DNA from: Clostridia bacterium
Lineage (GTDB): Bacteria > Bacillota > Clostridia > UBA1381
Direction of reading: 5' to 3'
Length of the DNA stretch: 12,706 nt
NCBI GenBank assembly: GCA_017380475.1
Contig: JAFODX010000149.1
Coordinates: 1-12,706, forward strand
Part shown: positions 1 to 7,250 of the stretch, in pieces
Layout: each line of letters starts with the position of its first letter
Position numbering within the stretch: position 1 is the stretch's first letter
The notes under the pieces: model-generated
What the model was told of the DNA's origin: nothing
The model's database searches: none
What the model saw: the letters and a program-made list of their open reading frames with translations, nothing else
Program-made: the position numbers and the translations under genes

Positions 1-36
1 AGAAACAATCAATGCAAAAGGTATCTTTTTCATCAT
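1..36 (-). CDS. Start of an unidentified gene, possible signal peptide (partial)
   Basis: Only the first 12 codons lie in the window, reading MMKKIPFALIVS. Two lysines followed by a hydrophobic run resemble the start of a secretion signal or membrane anchor, but no family can be named. The first ATG overlaps the TGA stop of the upstream membrane-protein gene (ATGA, positions 36-33). A strong GGAGGG ribosome binding site lies 6 bases upstream, inside the last codons of that gene. The overlap suggests translational coupling and one transcript. The second ATG is an equally possible start. Confidence 0.6.
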   Translation of the reverse strand, partial: MMKKIPFALIVS

Positions 37-518
37 TTATTTCCCTCCTCACCAAAACACATTTTTTCAAGTGCTTCATTATACGGCATCTTTTTTGAAC
101 TGTTGAGTATCAGAATATTTATTACTGATTCTACAAGACAGTACAATGCAATAAGTCTCACTAAAAGCACACCTGACTGAATTACTAATATGTACAGCAC
201 GGCCATAACCACTCTTCCTGCGATACTTCTTCCGAAAACAGGTTTACCTCTGAATATGTATGCAATTTTGTAAAGCGGCGGTTTTGTTAATGTGAATAAA
301 AACCCCCATATTACTGAAATGATTATACTTATAGCAATAAACGGCTGAGTATATATATCATACATTTCCGAAACATCTTTTGCATATATCAATGCATATA
401 TTCCATTGTATATCATAATAAGCAACAGACCTGTCGGCACAAAACGCATTATTGTTGCGTTTATCCAACGCAGAAAAAACAAAGGCGTTTTAGCGATTGT
501 TAATAATAAGTTTTTCAC
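33..518 (-). CDS. Hypothetical membrane protein, 161 aa
   Basis: I do not recognise this protein. It is basic at the N terminus (around residues 3-25) and has hydrophobic segments near residues 27-45, 58-80 and 103-137; the last is long enough for one or two passes. The short C-terminal tail is polar and charged. It therefore looks like a small integral membrane protein with three or four helices, and no catalytic motif is visible. The start is a GTG (518-516), supported by a GGATG ribosome binding site 7 bases upstream and a promoter just before it. Its stop overlaps the start of the next gene, so the two probably work together. It lies downstream of the ftsY terminator and has its own promoter, so it is a separate unit from the smc-ftsY genes. 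Confidence 0.72.
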   Translation of the reverse strand: MKNLLLTIAKTPLFFLRWINATIMRFVPTGLLLIMIYNGIYALIYAKDVSEMYDIYTQPFIAISIIISVIWGFLFTLTKPPLYKIAYIFRGKPVFGRSIAGRVVMAVLYILVIQSGVLLVRLIALYCLVESVINILILNSSKKMPYNEALEKMCFGEEGNK

Positions 519-549
519 TTTAACACATCCTTTTTTTGTTTATAAAAGT

Positions 550-578
550 ATTATAACATAAATATTTATTCATTTCCA
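550..578 (-). promoter_or_regulatory. Extended -10 promoter for the membrane-protein unit
   Basis: On the minus strand a perfect TATAAT (555-550) is preceded by TG one base upstream (TGTTATAAT), the extended -10 form. With a 17-base spacer there is a TGGAAA (578-573), which matches four of six bases of the sigma-A -35 consensus. Transcription would begin near 543, leaving a leader of about 25 bases before the GTG start at 518. The site lies between the ftsY terminator and the membrane-protein gene. This is a sequence match only. Confidence 0.7.
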
Positions 579-590
579 TTTGCAATATGT

Positions 591-622
591 AAAAAGTTGC
601 AACAATTTCTTGTTGCAACTTT
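591..622 (-). terminator. Intrinsic terminator after ftsY
   Basis: Positions 593-605 and 610-622 form a perfect 13-bp inverted repeat around a 4-base loop, which reads GAAA on the minus strand. The arm includes AGTTGCAAC. On the minus strand the stem ends in five U residues (595-591). It begins 10 bases past the ftsY stop codon, as expected for the end of the rnc-smc-ftsY transcript. Confidence 0.9.
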
Positions 623-631
623 CACATATAG

Positions 632-1546
632 TTATTCAACATCAAACAGTGCTTTTGCAAAATCTTCAGGGTTAAATGCCTGTAAATCATCAATACCCTC
701 ACCCACACCGATAAATTTAACCGGAAGGCTCTGTTCTTTTGCTATTGATATTACAATTCCGCCCTTGGCTGTACCGTCAAGCTTTGTTAAAACTATACCT
801 GTAAGGTCCGATACCTCCGAGAAAAGTTTTGCCTGACTTACTGCATTCTGACCTGTTGTAGCATCAAGCACAAGCAGGTTTTCACGGGATGCATCCGGTA
901 ACTCTCTTGAAATTACACGGTTGATTTTTTCAAGCTCTGCCATAAGGTTCTTCTTGTTATGCAAACGTCCTGCAGTGTCGCATATAAGAACATCTGCACC
1001 TCTTGCCTTTGCAGCATTACAAGCATCAAACACCACCGCTGCCGGGTCTGAACCTTCATTATGCTTTATTATATCACAACCGCTTCTCTGTGCCCATATA
1101 TCAAGCTGGTCAATTGCTGCGGCACGGAATGTATCCGCCGCCGCAAGCATAACTTTTTTACCCTGCGACTTGTAAAACGATGCCATCTTACCGATGCTTG
1201 TGGTCTTTCCCACGCCGTTTACGCCTATAACAAGTACAACTGCAGGCTTTGTTTCAAGCTTCATACTATTATCAATCTCACAAAGTGCATCGGTTATTAC
1301 ACTGTAAAGCTCTTCCTTAACAAGATTACCGTCGGTAATATGCTTTTTCTTTACTCTGTCACGCAATTCGTCTATAAGTTCTACTGATGTTTCCATTCCG
1401 AGGTCTGCCATAATCAATGCTTCCTCAAGGCTTTCAAAAAGCTCTTCATCTACCTTTACAAAAACACTGAACACATTATTAACCTGCTCGGCTACTGCAT
1501 CACGGGTTTTGGTAAGTCCTTGTTTAAGTTTGTCAAAAAATCCCAT
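632..1546 (-). CDS. ftsY: Signal recognition particle receptor FtsY
   Basis: FtsY is the membrane-associated GTPase that docks the SRP-ribosome complex at the Sec translocon. The 304-residue protein contains the N and G domains and almost none of the long acidic A domain of enterobacterial FtsY, which is usual for Gram-positive forms. The GTPase motifs are all present: P-loop GVNGVGKTT at 108-116, DTFRAAA at 138-144, DTAGR at 190-194, TKLDG at 254-258 and GVGE near 280. The start MGFFDKLK is supported by AAGGAG about 7 bases upstream. The gene begins 14 bases after the smc stop and is followed by a strong terminator, so it is last in its transcript. The smc-ftsY order is conserved in Firmicutes. 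Confidence 0.97.
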   Translation of the reverse strand: MGFFDKLKQGLTKTRDAVAEQVNNVFSVFVKVDEELFESLEEALIMADLGMETSVELIDELRDRVKKKHITDGNLVKEELYSVITDALCEIDNSMKLETKPAVVLVIGVNGVGKTTSIGKMASFYKSQGKKVMLAAADTFRAAAIDQLDIWAQRSGCDIIKHNEGSDPAAVVFDACNAAKARGADVLICDTAGRLHNKKNLMAELEKINRVISRELPDASRENLLVLDATTGQNAVSQAKLFSEVSDLTGIVLTKLDGTAKGGIVISIAKEQSLPVKFIGVGEGIDDLQAFNPEDFAKALFDVE

Positions 1547-1560
1547 ATTACGTCTCCTTA

Positions 1561-4500
1561 TCAGTCAATAAGTTCTTCTGCTACATCGTCAATTTTAAGT
1601 GACAACAGCTTTGAAATTCCCGACTCCTGCATTGTAACACCATAAAGAATTGATGCCGCTTCCATAGTACCGCGACGATGTGTGATTACAATGAACTGTG
1701 TACGGTCAATGTAGTTTTTGAGGTATGTTGCAAATCGTGATACGTTTACATCGTCAAGTGCCGCATCTATCTCGTCAAGAATACAGAACGGTGTAGGCTT
1801 AACTTTAAGTATAGCAAAAAGCAATGCAATAGCAATAAATGACTTCTCTCCGCCCGAATAGAGGTTAATGTTCTGCAGTCCCTTACCCGGAAGCTGTACT
1901 TCAATCTCGATACCACTTGTAAGTATATTATCAGGGTCAGAGAGATACAAACGACCGCTTCCGCCGCCGAAGAGTTCCGTGAACACTTCCGAGAACGCCT
2001 TATTTATCTCTGTAAACTGCTCACCGAAATGCTCTTTCATAAGCTCTTCCATTGAATCAATAATCTTTTCAAGTGAAGACTTCGCCTTTTCAAGGTCGGC
2101 TTTCTGTGTTGTCATGAACTCATAACGTTCTTTTACGGACTTATATTCCTCAATAGCGTCCATATTGACATTTCCGAGCGCCTTAATCTTCTTCTTGAGC
2201 TCTGCAAGTGTTTCTCTTGCCTCTGAAAGATTTTCCACTTCGGTCTTGTTTTCAAGTGCATCGTTATAGCTCATTTCATAATCATCCCACAAACGGTTGA
2301 TTATGCTGTCACGGTCGTTAAGAAGCTTCATACGCTTGTTCTCGACACGCGAAAGCTCTTTCTGAAGCTCAATTATCTCATTGGTGATATCCTTGTTATC
2401 ACCCTGATACTGCTTCATACGTTCTGTTATATCAGCTTTACGTTCATCAATTGTCTTTAAAGATTCACGTATACCTTCAGACAATACTTCCGCACTCTTA
2501 ACTTCATTCTCTTTCTCTGTTATAAATTCACGAAGCTTTAATGAATTAGTCTTAAGCTCTTCTATTGCTTCTTCACGCTGTTTTATTTCAGCATCGGAAC
2601 TTGCAATCTCGTTTCTTGCATTTTCAATCGCCTGACGGCAGAGTGCTATATCCTGATTTATTTCAGAAATACGTTGTGCTGCATCACCTGATGACTCGTT
2701 TACACCTGTTTTTCTCTCGATAAGCTCATTTCGCTCATCAAACAGCTTCTGTATTTCTTCTTCAAGCTTTGTATTCTTTGTCTTCATAGAAGATACATGA
2801 GCAATAAGTTTTGCAACCTCGTCTGCTGAATCTTTTAGTTGCTGTTCAATCTGCGTAAGTTCTGTTTCGTATGCTGAATCGGTAGAATTTGAGAGTGTGT
2901 CATTAAGCAGCTTCAATGTATTTTCTGCCTTAAGTATCTCATCCTCATACTCACGCACGAGAGGCATAAATGTATTCAACTGACTCTCTGAAAGTTCAAC
3001 ATCTGACTTATAGCCTTCAATTTCGTCTTCAAGCTTCTTAATCTCACGCATCAATGCAGAAATATCGGTTGTAAGAGTTTTAATTTCAGATGCTCGTGAA
3101 AGGAATCCGCTCTGCTTATTGACAGAACCTCCCGAAATCGAACCACCCGTATTAAGCATATCGCCATCAAGAGTTACTACCTTGAATTTGTAGCCAAACT
3201 TCTTACTCATTGCAATTGCGTTGTCGATATTATCAACAACTGCCACACGACCGAGTAATGATTCGAATATTCCGGTATATTTCTTGTCATAGCTTGCTAT
3301 ATCTGAAGCTACACCAATATATCCGTTACATTTAGAAATTTCGTTCAGGTTGTCAAACAACTTGCCTTTCACACTTGAAACAGGCAGGAATGTAGCTCGA
3401 CCTGAATGTGTTTTACGCAGATACTCAATTGCTGCTTTTGCATCTTCCTCGGTATCAACTATAATATTCTGCATAGCACCGCCAAGTGCCGCTTCTATTG
3501 CAAGAACATACTTTTTATCAACATTGGTAAGACCTGAAACAGTACCGTAAACCGAATGTCTTTTAAGCTCCGGCGCTGTAAGTACTGCCTTTACACTCTT
3601 TGAATATCCTGCATAATCATTTTCAAGACCTTCAAGGATACGTTTCTTTGATGTTTTTGAATCGTAATCAACCTTTGCCTGATTCAGAGCAGACTGTGCA
3701 TCTTCAAGTTTTTTGGCATTCTCATCACGTGATGTAGTTAAGCTGTCTACAGATTCTGAAAGCTCTGCCAGCTTTTCTGAACGTGTTTCGATAATTTCTT
3801 CAGTTTCAGCAATCTGTGTTTTGGTATTTTCAATACCTGTTTTGTATGTGCTGATTTCCGCATATACCGCTTCACGACGTTCAATAAAACTGTTACGGAG
3901 TGTTTCAATACCGTTTACACGCTCATTTTCTGATGCAATTTCGCTTTCATTTGCAAAATACTGATTACGGAATTCTGAAATTTTGCTGTCTGTTTCTGCA
4001 ATTTCTTTATCAATTGCTTCAACCTGAGTATGTGTAGATTCAAGTGTTTTTGAAATCTCCTGAACCTCATTTGTTTTTTCTGTTATTTCGTTTTCTTTTT
4101 CGGAAATTAATACGTTACGCTCATCATTTCTTAAACGAATCGAATTGATTTCATCAAAAAGACGTGTAATGTTTGTGTCATTATTCTTGATATTGTTTTC
4201 AGTAAGGGTGATTTCACTCTTCGCTGCTGCAATATGTGATTCGTTTTCTGTAAGACGCTCATTGGTCGCATTCTTATCCTCATCAGCTTTATGGCTTTCT
4301 TCGTACAGATTGTTCATAAGACGCTCGTTTTCCGTCTCACGTGAACGTACATCTTCAAGCTGTCCCTCAACATCATGATAAAGCTTGTCAGCCTCGTCTG
4401 ATTCAATCTTATTCTTATCAAGTGATATAACGCTCAGGTTAATATCAAGCTGTTTCATATCACCGTAAAGTCCAAGATATTTACGTGCCTTTTCCGACTG

Positions 4501-5121
4501 ACGCTCCAACGGTGCAAGCTGACCTTCAAGTTCGGTCGAAATATCGCTTATACGCACAAGATTCTCGTCGACCTTTACAAGCTTTCTTATAGCCTCTTCT
4601 TTTTTGTATTTGTATTTTGATACACCTGCAGCTTCTTCAAACAGATTACGTCTGTCTTCTGCCTTTGTTGATATAATCTGCGCCACGTTACCCTGACCGA
4701 TCATAGAATATCCGCCACGGCCAAGACCGGTATCCATAAACAGTTCATGCACATCTTTAAGACGGCATACTGCATCGTTAATCTTATACACACTTTCACC
4801 GCTTCTGAAAAGCCGGCGTGTTACTTTTACTTCCTCGTATTCTACATTAAAATCCTTGTTAGAGTTGTCAAGAACAAGACTTACCTCTGCATAGTTAAGT
4901 CCTTTTCTTGTAGCAGTGCCTGTAAAAATAACGTCCTGCATGTTAGAACCACGCAGTATTTTCGCACTGGTTTCGCCTATAACCCAACGTATGGCATCAG
5001 AGATATTACTCTTACCACTTCCGTTAGGACCAACAACAGCGGTTGCGCCATCCATAAAATCAAGAACTGTTTTATCGGCAAAGGATTTAAAACCCTGTAG
5101 TTCAAGTCGTTTTAAAAGCAT
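1561..5121 (-). CDS. smc: Chromosome segregation protein SMC
   Basis: SMC is the ATPase of the condensin-like SMC-ScpAB complex that organises and separates the chromosome. The protein has 1186 residues, the usual full length. Residues 31-38 are the Walker A motif GPNGSGKS. Two long, glutamate- and lysine-rich coiled coils flank a hinge domain at about residues 515-665. The C-terminal head has the ABC signature SGGEK starting at 1089 and Walker B ending in ILDEID at about 1114-1119. Head, arm, hinge, arm and head are all in one frame with no break. The start MLLKRLELQGFKSF is a typical SMC N terminus, with an AGAGGT ribosome binding site about 9 bases upstream. The first 10 bases overlap the end of the radical SAM gene, suggesting coupled translation. 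Confidence 0.98.
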   Translation of the reverse strand: MLLKRLELQGFKSFADKTVLDFMDGATAVVGPNGSGKSNISDAIRWVIGETSAKILRGSNMQDVIFTGTATRKGLNYAEVSLVLDNSNKDFNVEYEEVKVTRRLFRSGESVYKINDAVCRLKDVHELFMDTGLGRGGYSMIGQGNVAQIISTKAEDRRNLFEEAAGVSKYKYKKEEAIRKLVKVDENLVRISDISTELEGQLAPLERQSEKARKYLGLYGDMKQLDINLSVISLDKNKIESDEADKLYHDVEGQLEDVRSRETENERLMNNLYEESHKADEDKNATNERLTENESHIAAAKSEITLTENNIKNNDTNITRLFDEINSIRLRNDERNVLISEKENEITEKTNEVQEISKTLESTHTQVEAIDKEIAETDSKISEFRNQYFANESEIASENERVNGIETLRNSFIERREAVYAEISTYKTGIENTKTQIAETEEIIETRSEKLAELSESVDSLTTSRDENAKKLEDAQSALNQAKVDYDSKTSKKRILEGLENDYAGYSKSVKAVLTAPELKRHSVYGTVSGLTNVDKKYVLAIEAALGGAMQNIIVDTEEDAKAAIEYLRKTHSGRATFLPVSSVKGKLFDNLNEISKCNGYIGVASDIASYDKKYTGIFESLLGRVAVVDNIDNAIAMSKKFGYKFKVVTLDGDMLNTGGSISGGSVNKQSGFLSRASEIKTLTTDISALMREIKKLEDEIEGYKSDVELSESQLNTFMPLVREYEDEILKAENTLKLLNDTLSNSTDSAYETELTQIEQQLKDSADEVAKLIAHVSSMKTKNTKLEEEIQKLFDERNELIERKTGVNESSGDAAQRISEINQDIALCRQAIENARNEIASSDAEIKQREEAIEELKTNSLKLREFITEKENEVKSAEVLSEGIRESLKTIDERKADITERMKQYQGDNKDITNEIIELQKELSRVENKRMKLLNDRDSIINRLWDDYEMSYNDALENKTEVENLSEARETLAELKKKIKALGNVNMDAIEEYKSVKERYEFMTTQKADLEKAKSSLEKIIDSMEELMKEHFGEQFTEINKAFSEVFTELFGGGSGRLYLSDPDNILTSGIEIEVQLPGKGLQNINLYSGGEKSFIAIALLFAILKVKPTPFCILDEIDAALDDVNVSRFATYLKNYIDRTQFIVITHRRGTMEAASILYGVTMQESGISKLLSLKIDDVAEELID

Positions 5122-6116
5122 GTGTATCTCACCTCTCTTCTTTTGAGATTGTCATCAGTTGCAATCTTTATATTTATTCCTGTATTGTTTTTGATTCTGA
5201 TAATGTTCTTACGTTTGTTGCCTGTTGCCTTTGAGACCTCTTTCGGATTTACATATATTGTAACATCACCCGATAGTCCTTTAACCGCATTTTCTATTAT
5301 ATCATAATATACCGCACTTTCAACCAGTTCGCCAAACGAGCTGTGAAACGGGCCCGCAACAACCGATGCATTTGCATTGATTTCATCAGTCGGCTGTAAG
5401 CCGATGCGTATAACACCTATTCCGCTCTCCTCAAACATCAGTAAAAGCTCTTTTGCAAGGTCTACAGCATCTTCAAGAGTCTGTGGTTGATATTCACCCT
5501 TGTGATACATTTTTTCAAGATATGTATCTTTAATGGTTAGCGTCGGATAAATGCGCACAAAGTCAGGCTTAAGTGCTATGATTCGTTTCGCAGTTTCAAT
5601 TGAATACTCCGGCGTATCGCCCGGTAACCCTGTCATCATCTGCAAGCCAAGCGAAAAACCGTAACTGTGAATAAGTTCAACCGCTTTAGCGACATCTTCA
5701 GATGTATGTCCCCTGTTTGACGTCTTCAACACAGTGTCAACCATTGACTGAACACCAAGCTCGATAGTAGTTACGCCATATTTTTTAAGATTTTGCAGTA
5801 TCTCATCATTGATATAATCAGGTCGGGTCGAAAGTCGTATTCCATAGACCTCGCCGGATTCTATATACGGCTTAACACGTTCCATCAAAGCGCTCTGTTC
5901 TTCTATCGGGATACCTGTAAAGCTTCCGCCAAAAAATGCGACTTCGATTGTTCTGTCAACCGACGGCAGGGTTTTGAGATGCTCTTCAATGATTCTTGTT
6001 ACGTCATCAGGCGTGGTTTCTTTAAGGTTTCCTGTTATACGTTTCTGATTACAGAACACGCAATCATACGGACACCCTTTATGCGGTACAAACACCGGTA
6101 TATTAAACTTACGCAT
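5112..6116 (-). CDS. Elp3-like radical SAM protein
   Basis: This 334-residue protein is a radical SAM enzyme. Residues 15-22 read CPYDCVFC, giving the CX3CX2C cluster (C15, C19, C22) that binds the 4Fe-4S centre. FFGGSFTG and the LSTRPDYI, ELGVQSM and MTGLPGDTP segments follow in the order found in the Elp3-like fold. It is shorter than full Elp3 proteins and has no visible acetyltransferase domain, so it is not a complete Elp3. The substrate is unknown; tRNA or other RNA modification is only a family-based guess. Its start overlaps the rnc stop by 8 bases and its end overlaps smc by 10. The start has a weak AGAGAAG ribosome binding site inside rnc. Related genes occur at this place between rnc and smc in other Clostridia (from general knowledge). 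Confidence 0.85.
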   Translation of the reverse strand: MRKFNIPVFVPHKGCPYDCVFCNQKRITGNLKETTPDDVTRIIEEHLKTLPSVDRTIEVAFFGGSFTGIPIEEQSALMERVKPYIESGEVYGIRLSTRPDYINDEILQNLKKYGVTTIELGVQSMVDTVLKTSNRGHTSEDVAKAVELIHSYGFSLGLQMMTGLPGDTPEYSIETAKRIIALKPDFVRIYPTLTIKDTYLEKMYHKGEYQPQTLEDAVDLAKELLLMFEESGIGVIRIGLQPTDEINANASVVAGPFHSSFGELVESAVYYDIIENAVKGLSGDVTIYVNPKEVSKATGNKRKNIIRIKNNTGINIKIATDDNLKRREVRYTCF

Positions 6117-6780
6117 AATACTTCTCTATAGTCTTCTTTGCCGCTGCCTGTTCAGCTTCTTTTTTACTGTGCCCCTCGGCAATGCATTTTGCTTCACCGT
6201 TAACAAACGCCTGAACAACAAATACTCTCTCGTGTTCTCTGCCTGTTTCTTCAAGTGTCTTATAGCTTACAAAACTTTTTCCGTCACGCTGAACAATTTC
6301 CTGCAAAGCTGTTTTGTAATCACTGTAGAGTTTACCTGTGATTGCCTGGTCAATCTTATCAGACATTATGCCCAGCAACCATTCACGGGCAGTTTCAAGT
6401 CCGCTGTCTAAATAAATAGCACCCAGAACCGCTTCAAAAGCATCCGAGACAATTGACGGTCTGCGTCTGCCGCCGTTTTTCTCTTCGCCTCTGCCCAGGA
6501 AAATCAATTCGCTTAAGTGTATCCTTTTTGCAATCTCGGCAAGTGACTGCTCACATACGAGCGCCGCACGAAAACGTGAGAGGTCGCCCTCGTTCACTTT
6601 CTGCATTTTTTTGAAGATACATTCGCTTATTATTATACTTAATACCGAATCGCCCAGAAACTCAAGACGTTCGTTACTGCGTGTATGATTTTCATTGGCA
6701 TAGGAACTGTGGGTTAAAGCTGTTTGTAGAAGCTTGCTATCTTCAAAATGATAGCCTATTTTTTCCTCTGCATTAATCAT
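6109..6780 (-). CDS. rnc: Ribonuclease III
   Basis: RNase III cuts double-stranded RNA in rRNA precursors, mRNA leaders and antisense duplexes. The 223-residue protein has the normal two-domain layout. The endonuclease domain carries the signature ERLEFLGDS at 37-45, including metal-binding E40 and D44, and a second acidic pair D113 and E116 in VSDAFEAVLG. A double-stranded RNA binding domain follows from about residue 152 to the end, closing with KKEAEQAAA. The start MINAEEK has a strong AAGGAG ribosome binding site 8 bases upstream. The leader contains a GGGACTG-type hairpin. The gene heads the rnc-radical SAM-smc-ftsY group. No convincing sigma-A promoter was found in the leader, so it may be transcribed partly by readthrough from acpP. 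Confidence 0.97.
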   Translation of the reverse strand: MINAEEKIGYHFEDSKLLQTALTHSSYANENHTRSNERLEFLGDSVLSIIISECIFKKMQKVNEGDLSRFRAALVCEQSLAEIAKRIHLSELIFLGRGEEKNGGRRRPSIVSDAFEAVLGAIYLDSGLETAREWLLGIMSDKIDQAITGKLYSDYKTALQEIVQRDGKSFVSYKTLEETGREHERVFVVQAFVNGEAKCIAEGHSKKEAEQAAAKKTIEKYYA

Positions 6781-6809
6781 TTATATGCTCCTTTTCTGAA
6801 ATGGTAATT

Positions 6810-6829
6810 AGGGACTGTCCCCAGTCCCT
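6810..6829. repeat. GGGACTG/CAGTCCC hairpin in the rnc leader
   Basis: AGGGACTG (6810-6817) and CAGTCCCT (6822-6829) form a perfect 8-bp stem. The loop reads GGGA on the minus strand, a GNRA-type tetraloop. The left part is itself a palindrome, GGGAC-T-GTCCC (6811-6821), so two alternative hairpins overlap. It lies 30 bases upstream of the rnc start and has no U-tract, so it is not an intrinsic terminator. Short GGGACTGTCCCC-type units occur as dispersed intergenic repeats in many anaerobic bacteria (from memory). Only one copy is seen here. Confidence 0.6.
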
Positions 6830-6876
6830 CGCTCCAGTCTGTATATAATCTCGCTAACATACATTTAAAAATTCAA

Positions 6877-6909
6877 ATGCAAGAGGAATCTCAGGGATTC
6901 CTCCCGCAT
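6877..6909 (-). terminator. Probable terminator after acpP
   Basis: GAGGAATC (6883-6890) and GATTCCTC (6896-6903) form an 8-bp stem with a 5-base loop. After a 2x2 mismatch the pairing continues with ATGC (6877-6880) and GCAT (6906-6909). On the minus strand the hairpin starts 13 bases past the acpP stop and is followed by TTGAATTTTT. The U-run is not directly at the base of the stem, so termination may be partial. Confidence 0.6.
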
Positions 6910-6921
6910 ACAGGTCATTGC

Positions 6922-7152
6922 TTACGCATTTTCCTTGATATAGTTTACAGCGTCACCCACTGTACGAATTTTTTCAGCTTCCTCGTCAGGTATCTCAAGG
7001 TCAAACTCTGTCTCAAGACCCATGATAAGCTCAACTATGTCCAATGAATCAGCACCAAGATCATCTACAAATGATGCGTCAAGTGTTACTGCGCTCTCGT
7101 CTGCACCAAGCTGCTCAACGATTACGGCTTTTACTCTATCGAATTCCTCCAT
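6922..7152 (-). CDS. acpP: Acyl carrier protein
   Basis: ACP carries growing fatty acyl chains on a phosphopantetheine arm. The chosen product has 76 residues, is strongly acidic and contains the attachment motif GADSLD with Ser36, the same position as in Escherichia coli ACP. The predicted four-helix layout and the final VGDAVNYI segment are typical. An upstream in-frame GTG would add MHKS, but that GTG overlaps the AAGGAGGT ribosome binding site (7163-7170). The ATG at 7152 is therefore the better start, with about 10 bases of spacing. The gene follows plsX after 98 bases and is followed by a hairpin. ACP supplies the acyl groups used by PlsX, so the grouping makes biochemical sense. Confidence 0.96.
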   Translation of the reverse strand: MEEFDRVKAVIVEQLGADESAVTLDASFVDDLGADSLDIVELIMGLETEFDLEIPDEEAEKIRTVGDAVNYIKENA

Positions 7153-7213
7153 TGATTTGTGCACCTCCTTTCACATAGCGTGGAATGCTTATGCATTCGG
7201 TTTTGTTTACATT

Positions 7214-7248
7214 TTAATATATATTAACCCTTTCAGGTTATATAACAA
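7214..7248 (-). promoter_or_regulatory. Possible weak promoter and AT palindrome before acpP
   Basis: The plsX-acpP gap holds a perfect 14-bp palindrome, TTAATATATATTAA (7214-7227). On the minus strand a TTGTTA (7248-7243) lies 17 to 19 bases before AATATA or TATATA, so a weak sigma-A promoter for acpP is possible. A small hairpin, GAATGC/GCATTC (7183-7198), follows in the leader. AT-rich sequence gives such matches by chance, so this is tentative. Confidence 0.3.
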
Positions 7249-7250
7249 AT

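Noticed and set aside
7153..7164. GTG start adding MHKS to ACP
   Set aside because: The GTG overlaps the AAGGAGGT ribosome binding site; the ATG at 7152 has proper spacing and puts the modified serine at position 36.
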